A DNA stretch of 64,000 bases, from the NCBI RefSeq assembly GCF_014195505.1, contig NZ_JACIBV010000001.1, positions 2,914,001 through 2,978,000 of the forward strand, read 5' to 3'. Made by a program: the position numbers and the translations under genes. The notes under the pieces were generated by a model. That model was not told the origin of the DNA and did not search any database. It was given only the letters and a program-made list of their open reading frames with translations. The stretch is from Nonomuraea dietziae (GTDB lineage: Bacteria > Actinomycetota > Actinomycetes > Streptosporangiales > Streptosporangiaceae). This document shows, piece after piece, positions 59,501-64,000 of this stretch (position 1 is its first letter; every line of letters starts with the position of its first letter).

Positions 59501-59998
59501 GGGCGCCATGTAGCTGGGCGTGCCCGCGACCTCGCCGCTCCTGGTCAGCGACATGCCAGTGGTCCTGGCGATGCCGAAGTCGATCACCCGGGGCCCGTCG
59601 GGGCCGAGCAGCACGTTGTCGGGCTTGAGGTCGCGGTGGATCACTCCGGCCTCGTGGATGGCGGTCAGCGCGGTGGCCACGGCGGTCGCCAGGCGGTGCA
59701 GGTCGTCGCCCGAGAAGACGCGCCCGGCGGCGCGCAGGCTGGGGCCCTCCACGTACTCGGAGACGATGTGCGGCCTGGGCCCCTCGGTCTCGACGTGCAG
59801 GACGCGGGCGGTGCAGAAGGGGGCGACCCGCTCGGCCGCGCTCGCCTCCTTGGCCAGCCGTCCCGCCCCCGCGGCGTGCAGCACCTTCACCGCGACCCTG
59901 CGGCCCTCACCGTCGTAGGCCTCGTAGACGACCCCCTGGCCGCCCTCGCCCAGTCGTCCGGCCAGCCAGTAGTCACCGATGCGCTCAGGATCCCCCAC
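56540..59998 (-). CDS. Ser/Thr protein kinase fused to STAND-arm, one membrane helix and WD40 repeats
   Basis: An 1152-residue protein from a GTG at 59998. Residues 9-265 form an active-looking Hanks kinase (LGEGGQGVVYEA, Lys38 in VAVKVL, HRDLKPDN at 121-128, DFGIA, APE). Residues of about 280-440 match the C-terminal arm of nSTAND-type NTPase proteins (RPALLRAWPRLRRWVEADREGL, LTPTERDYL), but no P-loop NTPase precedes it. A single hydrophobic helix (LTTLALAGSLAVALVAGGLALW) is near 455. The rest is WD40-like blades (FSPDGATLACAGREIKLVD, LWDVARRRKVW). It should sense or scaffold proteins outside the membrane and signal through phosphorylation inside, or the reverse. Its target is unknown. Confidence 0.9.
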   Translation of the reverse strand: MGDPERIGDYWLAGRLGEGGQGVVYEAYDGEGRRVAVKVLHAAGAGRLAKEASAAERVAPFCTARVLHVETEGPRPHIVSEYVEGPSLRAAGRVFSGDDLHRLATAVATALTAIHEAGVIHRDLKPDNVLLGPDGPRVIDFGIARTTGMSLTRSGEVAGTPSYMAPEVLTGARATPAVDVFAWGAVVLFAATGRDPFHADHLGGVMHRVLSDSADLSPLPPELRALVGAAMDKEPAARPTARELLLALVSGGARDTPGLLAAGSRTARGVHVHDTDDPSLGTIAEDAYTGLGPRERELAAEVFLRLVAVGDDGQETGRWAPRAELVDGRPQEAVERILRAFSYVVTERDGLVALSRPALLRAWPRLRRWVEADREGLAVLNGLSAAARQWAEHGRRDGDLLQGSRLENVLNWAATGRKHVTLTPTERDYLRAGTELTRRRTRRRRLTTLALAGSLAVALVAGGLALWQGRRADAQRDTATARNVALETAALRAGDPVKAMLLAVAAWRISPGPDTRSALMSAFQQSERAAFRDPPVNGVARRVLSHDGRSLVSVSESGVAVHDVRTGARTASWAVPGLESEHLSGVSVNGSGRRVAVTTDKWITVWDVATGGLVARKAMPEGSGGRSAEYGDSESTLAVSLTDEVIHLWDHEADRTFGTLLDEGYVGRQHPLVDRKGRLLVVPGDPRFYVRRLPSWTTDDRLSAACEDQPYAAAFSPDGATLACAGREIKLVDPATGRQRPLPGGEHEYWPAAPSCELCGATARGLRFSPDGRHLAAFADRSLRVWRVADQREILAYRAEGEVSDVRFDGQDLRYLLDDTVVTLDLTPRVTDFRLDRAPYGTRLSPDGRWAVTMPDDHTTVLWDVARRRKVWVLPATGQATFAHSGDRLLTVADDGPMTLWDLSTRRRLWTAPQPYGMPPSGTQFTRDGGTLVVTTALTQAPVDFRLTRIDARTGRRLATLRTRSPGGVLTPDGRREASFDGRFYDVATGRPLGDGFGEGVLAISDKGVMAVSGDSMGRIALRAIDAGGKPSPLLRGVAERVAHLAFSPGGDLLASVGDAPGTLQVWDVGARRRLGGAMSAYFAGVPGGGGVAFSPDGGLLYVAEADGLVHEFVVDPARMARLVCGRAGRELTETEWREHFDEVPYREVCAG

Positions 59999-60004
59999 GA
60001 GGGG

Positions 60005-60196
60005 TTAGATGCCGCTTACCGAGGCGAAGTTGCCCTGATGAAGCGCCACGTCGATGAGCGCCGTCCATCTCCTCGCCGCGACGGGCCCCGCCATCGCCTC
60101 GACGCGTGGCCGGGCAGCAGCCGCCAGGTTGAACCAGGCCGCCAGCAGGAGGGCCAACCTGGCCGATATATGCGCCTTTGCTATTACATCCGCCAC
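60005..60196 (-). CDS. Possible small hydrophobic protein upstream of the kinase gene
   Basis: A 63-residue reading frame starting at GTG with GCAGGAG about four bases upstream. It contains a hydrophobic stretch ISARLALLLAAWFNLAAA and ends six bases before the kinase start on the same strand. That position and the ribosome binding site make it a plausible small operon partner of the kinase. I do not recognise a family, and the overlapping plus-strand frames show it could be chance. Confidence 0.4.
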   Translation of the reverse strand: MADVIAKAHISARLALLLAAWFNLAAAARPRVEAMAGPVAARRWTALIDVALHQGNFASVSGI

Positions 60197-60352
60197 TCGG
60201 CTCCTGCGTCAGGTCATGGCCGAGCGGTCAAAATGCATTGAACGGGGGCGAGCGGCCCCGTAGGTTGGCGCGCATGGCGGTTCGCAACCATTCGCCAAGC
60301 TCCTGTCAAGCGGCGGGGCAGAGAGTGGGAGCACGCGGAAGGGGGGCAGACC

Positions 60353-60454
60353 ATGCGACGCATCAGGAGAGCCAGGACGGCGGCCAGACGGCGGCTGACC
60401 CGCACACCGGACCTTGACCTGCGGTCCCCGTCGGGACGGCAACTTCCCTACTGA
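60353..60454 (+). CDS. Putative 33-residue Arg-rich peptide
   Basis: ATG at 60353 follows AAGGGGGG at about six bases. The 33 codons encode an N-terminal half very rich in Arg (MRRIRRARTAARRRLTRT) and a C-terminal half ending RQLPY. Arg-rich short frames are common by chance in GC-rich DNA, so only the ribosome binding site and its isolation in an intergenic region support it. Confidence 0.25.
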   Translation: MRRIRRARTAARRRLTRTPDLDLRSPSGRQLPY

Positions 60455-60496
60455 TGTGATCTTTACGAGGGTTTTACGCGGTGCCCGATATGTAAT

Positions 60497-60517
60497 GTGA
60501 TGTCACGAAAACATCAC
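60497..60517. promoter_or_regulatory. Perfect inverted repeat just upstream of the 55-residue gene
   Basis: GTGATGT and ACATCAC are perfect seven-base arms around CACGAAA, ending 16 bases before the ATG of the small gene and next to its ribosome binding site. An operator for a dimeric repressor is more likely than a terminator, since nothing ends here on the plus strand. Confidence 0.55.
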
Positions 60518-60533
60518 GCTGGGGGGCGCTCTG

Positions 60534-60701
60534 ATGACGAGGCTGGTGGTGGTGCCGGCGCATGTGGCCCGGCACAAGGTGCGCGACATCGGATCGGCCC
60601 GCCGCGAGAACGGCAAGGCCGATCCGAAGGTGGTCGACCTGGGGGCCTACAGCGGCCGGAACGTGATCCGCCTGCCTTCGGGCCCCACACCCGCCGCCTA
60701 G
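60534..60701 (+). CDS. Small hypothetical protein (55 residues)
   Basis: ATG at 60534 follows CTGGGGGGCGCT, with a purine-rich site at workable distance. The 55-residue product begins MTRLVVVPAHVARHKVRDIG and has a mixed, non-repetitive composition with VVDLGAYSGRNVIRLPSG, unlike a chance GC-rich frame. An inverted repeat directly upstream looks regulatory. The stop overlaps the convergent PPOX gene by three bases. I recognise no family. Confidence 0.55.
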   Translation: MTRLVVVPAHVARHKVRDIGSARRENGKADPKVVDLGAYSGRNVIRLPSGPTPAA

Positions 60702-61321
60702 ACCTTGTAGAGCTTCTCGGCGTAGGAGTCACCGTAGTAGCGCTCGAGCTCCTCGAGGGACTCCTCCGTCTTCTGCACGCTCTTGACGATGGCGGCGTGC
60801 GAAGGCAGCGCGTCGGGGTTCCAGGTCTCGGGCTTCCAGAGGTTCGAGCGCAGGAAAGCCTTGGCGCAGTGGAAGAAGATCTGCTCGATCTCCACGACGA
60901 TCGCGAGCTTGGGGCGGTTGCCCTTCACGATCAGCTCGTCGAAGAACGGCGCCTCCTTGACGAGCCTGGCCCTGCCGTTGATCCGCAGCGTCTCGCCCCT
61001 GCCGGGGACGAGGTAGAGCAGGCCGACGTACGGGTTCTGCAGGATGTTGTGGAAGCCGTCGGCCCTGCGGTTGCCCGGCCTGTCGGGGATGGCGATCGTG
61101 GTGTCGTCGATGACATGGGTGAAGCCCGCGGGGTCGCCCTTGGGTGAGACGTCGCACGCGCCGCTCGCGTCGGCAGTGGCGATGAGACAGAACGGCGAGT
61201 TGGCCAGCCATTCCCTGTCGCGCTCGTGCAGGACCGCCCGCTCCTTCGTGACGGCGCGCGGCATCACCTCGCCGAGCAGCTCGCGCAGCTCTTCCTCGGA
61301 CTTGATCTCCGCCCAGTCCAT
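60698..61321 (-). CDS. PPOX-class FMN-dependent flavoprotein (MSMEG_1061-type)
   Basis: A 207-residue split-barrel flavoprotein. SPFCLIATADASGACDVSPKGDPAGFTHVIDDTTIAIPDRPGNRRADGF is the diagnostic core, with the GD..GF and PDRPGNRR motifs that contact FMN. LLYLVPGRGETLRINGRARL forms the next strands. Relatives of this family (about 200-210 residues, with long N- and C-terminal helices) are of unclear function; some pyridoxamine-oxidase-like proteins bind FMN or F420. The ATG at 61321 follows AGGGG. A stand-alone gene. Confidence 0.9.
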   Translation of the reverse strand: MDWAEIKSEEELRELLGEVMPRAVTKERAVLHERDREWLANSPFCLIATADASGACDVSPKGDPAGFTHVIDDTTIAIPDRPGNRRADGFHNILQNPYVGLLYLVPGRGETLRINGRARLVKEAPFFDELIVKGNRPKLAIVVEIEQIFFHCAKAFLRSNLWKPETWNPDALPSHAAIVKSVQKTEESLEELERYYGDSYAEKLYKV

Positions 61322-61398
61322 ACGATCCCCTCTGCAGTTCGTCCGGCCTTGCCCATCTTTGACCATCGGACGGTCATCACCGGCATCGGGGGTCGCGC

Positions 61399-62020
61399 TC
61401 AGCCGCCCGAGGTGAGGGCGATGCTCTCGGGGACGGCGGCGAAGGCCTCGTCAAGCCGCGCGCGCAGCCCTGCCCGCCCTTGTTGTCCTCCCGCGGCCGC
61501 CCAGCTCAGGGCGGCGTGCCGCCAGGCCGCCACGGCGACCTCGATGACCAGCTTCAACCGCACGTCGCCCGGGTCGAGGCCGAGCCTGGCGCCCATCCTG
61601 GCGAAGGCGGCCTGCGTGGTCTCGTTGCAGTAGCGCAAGCTGTGCGCCTCCACCGCGGGGGTGAGCCCGCACAGCGCCCTGGTGGCGAGAAAGCGGGCGT
61701 CCCACCCGTCGTCCATCCGCTCCAGGCTCGCCCGCAGCGCCGTCAGGAAGGCGTCGAGCACCAGGCCCCCGCACCTGCATCGTGTCGACCTCGGAAAGGA
61801 AGGTCGACCACAGCTCGGTGTCGGCGGCGAGCGCGACGTCCTCCTTGGAGGGGAAGTTGCGGAAGAAGGTGCGCTTGGACACCTCCACCGCGTCGACGAG
61901 CTCGTCGAGCGTGGTCTGGTCGAACCCCTTCTCGGTGAACAGCCGCAACGCCGTCTCCATCAGGGCCTGCCTGGTGCGGGCCTTCTTTCGCTCCCTGAGC
62001 GGCAGCTCGCGCAGATCCAT
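61399..62020 (-). pseudogene. TetR family regulator, broken by a one-base insertion
   Basis: Two frames together make a normal 206-residue TetR protein. The first carries the HTH ([46 protein letters not shown]). It leaves frame after VDTMQVRG at the run of five C at 61766-61770. The ligand domain continues in another frame ([40 protein letters not shown]) to the stop at 61399. Removing one C restores a single frame. It is divergent from an MFS pump with an operator-like repeat in its promoter, the standard TetR-efflux layout. Sequencing error in the homopolymer is as likely as real loss; if real, the pump would be derepressed. Confidence 0.88.
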
Positions 62021-62046
62021 GGGCTCACTCTACCCACAATCGCCGT

Positions 62047-62076
62047 TTGACAGCTAACGCCACGAAGTGGCATTTT
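62047..62076 (+). promoter_or_regulatory. Promoter of the MFS pump, probably leaderless transcript
   Basis: TTGACA at 62047-62052 is a perfect -35 element. With an 18-base spacer the -10 position reads CATTTT (62071-62076), and transcription would then start at or next to the GTG at 62084. This fits a leaderless mRNA, consistent with the absence of any ribosome binding site before the GTG. Confidence 0.55.
62059..62071. promoter_or_regulatory. TetR-type operator between -35 and -10 of the MFS pump
   Basis: GCCAC and GTGGC arms around GAA lie between the promoter elements, so a bound repressor would block RNA polymerase. The divergent tetR gene starts 39 bases to the left. Binding is inferred. 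Confidence 0.6.
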
Positions 62077-62083
62077 CGGCCGA

Positions 62084-63499
62084 GTGGCAATCCAAACACG
62101 GCCCCGGAGCTCCACGCTCACCCTCACGGTGGTGCTGCTCGGCTTCCTCGTCGTCCCCATGTCCATCTCGGGCGCCGCCGTGGCGCTACCGGGAATCGGC
62201 GCCGACCTGCGCACGGCCGGCGCGCCGCTGCAGTGGGTCATGAACGCCTACAACCTCACCTTCGCCTCCTTCACCCTGGTCGCGGGTTCGCTGGCCGACC
62301 TCGTCGGTCGCCGCAGGGTGTTCGCCGCGGGCGCCGCGATGTTCGCGGCAGGCTCGGTCGCCGCCGCCTTCGCGGGAGAGATCTGGCTTCTGGACTCCGC
62401 CAGGGCCCTGTCCGGCGTGGGCGCGGCGGGCGTGATGGCAAGCGGCGCGGCCATCCTCGCCACGACCTTCGACGGCCAGGCCAGAACCAGGGCCTTCGCC
62501 CTGCTCGGCACCGTCGCGGGGGTCGGCCTCGCGCTCGGCCCGACGATCTCGGGCTGGCTGGTCGGCGGCCTGGGCTGGCGGGCGATCTTCGTGTCGCACG
62601 CGCTGGTTCTGGTGGTCTCCCTGCTCGGCCTGCCCTTCGTGGGCGAGTCACGGGCGCCCCGTCGGCAGAAGGTGGACGTCCGAGGCGCGCTGACCTTCGT
62701 CACCGGGCTGGCCGTCCTGACGATCGCGGTGGTGCAGGGACCGCAGTCGGGCTGGACGAGCCCCGGCGTGCTCACACTGGCAGGAGCGGCGGCCGTGCTG
62801 CTCGGCGCCTTCGTGGTGACGGAGCGGCGCAGCCCCCATCCCGTGCTCGACCTCACCCTGGTACGCGACCGCCGCTTCCTCGCGCTCAGCCTCCTGCCGG
62901 TCGCGACCACCTTCGGCATGGTGACGCTGCTGACCTACCTGCCCACCTACTTCGCCGGCGTCCACGGCGCGACGCCGCAGCAGGCGGGCCTGTGGATGCT
63001 GGTGCTCACCACGCCCGTGCTGCTCACCCCTCCCGCGGGCGGCTGGCTGCTGAACCGCGGCGTCTCCCCGAGAACACTGGTCACCGCGGCGGTGGTGATG
63101 CTCGGCGCGGGCAATGCCTGGCTGGCGACGACGGAGGCGGCCCTGCCCGCCGTGCCGATGCTGCTGGCAGGGGCGGGCGCGGGCCTGGCCTTCGGCGTCG
63201 GCGACGGACTGGCGATGAGCATGGTGGCGCCCGAGCGGGCGGGGATGGCCGCGGGCTTGGTCAACACGATGCGGATCGGCAGCGAGGCGATCGTCATCGC
63301 GGTGTACGGCTCGGCGCTGGTCAGCCTGGTCCAGGCGGACGTGGGCGATCCTGAGCTGGCCGACAGGATCGCCGCGGGCACGAGCGCCGCGCCCGAGCAG
63401 TTCACCGGCGCCTTCCACCTCGTGCTCTGGGCGGTGGCGCTGATCACGCTGGCGATGGCGGCAGGGATCCACACGATGCTGCGCCCCTCGCGGGCGTGA
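62084..63499 (+). CDS. MFS efflux transporter, DHA2 family (14 TMS)
   Basis: A 471-residue transporter with the DHA2 layout. It has VVPMSISGAAVALPGIGADL in helix 1, motif A-like AGSLADLVGRRRVF after helix 2 and motif C-like GTVAGVGLALGPTISGWL in helix 5. In QacA-type members an Asp usually sits in helix 1 (VDxTIVNVALP); here the site reads MSISGAAVALP without it, so the substrate range may differ. The GTG at 62084 has no ribosome binding site and may be leaderless. Divergent from a tetR gene, hence a regulated drug or metabolite pump. Confidence 0.9.
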   Translation: MAIQTRPRSSTLTLTVVLLGFLVVPMSISGAAVALPGIGADLRTAGAPLQWVMNAYNLTFASFTLVAGSLADLVGRRRVFAAGAAMFAAGSVAAAFAGEIWLLDSARALSGVGAAGVMASGAAILATTFDGQARTRAFALLGTVAGVGLALGPTISGWLVGGLGWRAIFVSHALVLVVSLLGLPFVGESRAPRRQKVDVRGALTFVTGLAVLTIAVVQGPQSGWTSPGVLTLAGAAAVLLGAFVVTERRSPHPVLDLTLVRDRRFLALSLLPVATTFGMVTLLTYLPTYFAGVHGATPQQAGLWMLVLTTPVLLTPPAGGWLLNRGVSPRTLVTAAVVMLGAGNAWLATTEAALPAVPMLLAGAGAGLAFGVGDGLAMSMVAPERAGMAAGLVNTMRIGSEAIVIAVYGSALVSLVQADVGDPELADRIAAGTSAAPEQFTGAFHLVLWAVALITLAMAAGIHTMLRPSRA

Positions 63500-63589
63500 C
63501 AGGGATTCGAAAGTGCGCAGGCGGTCGCGCGCTCGGAGCGGCAACCAGCCGTCAACCGTCTTTCCATCGCGGTGGCGCAGTGTGGCAAT

Positions 63590-64000
63590 GTGACTGCAGT
63601 GACCCGCCCCCCTGTGCTCTCGCCACGGCCGAGCAAGGCGCTCATCATCGGCCTGGTGATCTCGAGCGCCTGCGCCCTGCTCATGCTGGCCCTCATGCTG
63701 GTCTCCAGCGATCCCCAAGGCTTCGGCCTGTCGGCGGTGATGGCCGTGGCGCCGCTTCCTGTGCTGCTGGCCGCGGTTCTGGCGCTCGACAGGCTGGAGC
63801 CCGAGCCCAGGCTCCACCTGTCGTTCGCCTTCGTGTGGGGCGCGGGCGTGGCCGTGGTGGTGGCCATCGCCCTCAGCCTGGCGGGTGAGGCGCTGGTCCT
63901 GAGCGCGGGGTACGGCAAGACGGTGGCCGACGACTTCGGCACCGTCATCCTCGCGCCGGTGATCGAGGAGGGCCTGAAGGGCGCGGCGCTGCTGCTGCTC
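63590..64000 (+). CDS. PrsW family intramembrane protease, 5' part
   Basis: An open frame runs from GTG at 63590 (or 63599) to the window edge, 137 codons so far. Membrane segments are LIIGLVISSACALLMLALMLV, VMAVAPLPVLLAAVLALD and WGAGVAVVVAIALSLAG. After them comes PVIEEGLKGAALLLL, with the EExxK motif of PrsW/CPBP glutamic-type intramembrane proteases preceded by LDRLEPEPR, the usual PrsW Glu-Pro motif. PrsW cleaves anti-sigma factors in Bacillus; the target here is unknown. The rest lies beyond the window. Confidence 0.85.
   Translation, partial: MTAVTRPPVLSPRPSKALIIGLVISSACALLMLALMLVSSDPQGFGLSAVMAVAPLPVLLAAVLALDRLEPEPRLHLSFAFVWGAGVAVVVAIALSLAGEALVLSAGYGKTVADDFGTVILAPVIEEGLKGAALLLL

Larger units (their letters stand above)
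60197..60533. other. Intergenic region between the kinase locus and a small gene
   Basis: This 337-base stretch holds no recognisable gene of normal size. A 33-codon plus-strand frame (60353-60454, Arg-rich, MRRIRRARTAARRRL) has AAGGGGGG upstream and might be a real peptide. Otherwise I see an AT-richer patch at 60460-60500 and the inverted repeat at 60497-60517. Promoters for both directions presumably lie here. Confidence 0.5.

Noticed and set aside
55874..60241. Plus-strand open frame of 1455 codons opposite the kinase gene
   Set aside because: Low-complexity Gly/Arg/Ala/His sequence; the kinase and WD40 motifs on the other strand are unambiguous.
60497..60517. CRP-like site (TGTGA...TCAC) at the small gene
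   Set aside because: The spacing does not fit TGTGA-N6-TCACA; the perfect seven-base inverted repeat with a seven-base centre explains the sequence better.

Overview
The window is very GC-rich, densely packed, and has genes on both strands. Actinobacterial traits are plain: IdeR/DmdR-type iron boxes, ATGA/GTGA start-stop overlaps, frequent GTG starts, an MbtH protein, a Ser/Thr kinase with WD40 repeats and sugar importers without their own ATPase. This suggests a filamentous actinomycete, perhaps of the Streptosporangiales; the rank is inference. I see no rRNA, tRNA, CRISPR array, transposase or integrase, so this looks like ordinary chromosome carrying metabolic islands.

Layout. 1-9390: a tandem AAA+ ATPase cut by the left edge, a TPR-membrane-PPOX fusion, a drug-efflux MFS, a DoxX protein, an EamA exporter with its MarR regulator, a divergent azoreductase with a clear MarR-type operator, and a LacI repressor. 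9387-12020: a cytoplasmic GH3 glycosidase forming an operon with that LacI gene, with two palindromic operators upstream. 12206-37371: a siderophore locus. It holds a hydroxyornithine formyltransferase, an ornithine N5-hydroxylase, an ATPase with two FecCD permeases and a binding lipoprotein for Fe-siderophore uptake, a 5058-residue NRPS, MbtH and a heterodimeric ABC exporter. Four iron boxes sit at its promoters.

37435-56564: a carbohydrate locus. A ROK repressor lies opposite an Lpl-type ABC importer. Further right, a leftward operon (GH31 alpha-xylosidase, CUT1 importer, secreted GH3, MFS) lies opposite a GH42 beta-galactosidase. The enzyme set fits xyloglucan-type oligosaccharides. A shared ROK/XylR-like operator occurs at both divergent promoters (38736-38765 and 54648-54675). 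Between the two parts lie a DUF1992 protein, a soluble transhydrogenase gene broken by one extra base, a small Cys-rich protein and an SDR. 56540-64000: a kinase/WD40 protein, two or three very small genes, a PPOX flavoprotein, a tetR gene also broken by one extra base, its divergent MFS pump, and the start of a PrsW-type intramembrane protease.

The siderophore system is the most interesting part. The NRPS reads C-A-T-E / C-A-T / C-A-T / C-A-T / C. It has no thioesterase, and its terminal C domain has lost the second active-site His. The third C domain has one residue too many in its His motif and follows an E-type carrier protein although no E domain is present. The third A domain has a by-eye code DMENLGLINK, the code known for N5-hydroxyornithine. 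The exporter pair carries complementary NBD defects that leave exactly one intact ATP site. The product should be a hydroxamate peptide of the coelichelin/foroxymithine/erythrochelin type, but its exact structure cannot be read from sequence.
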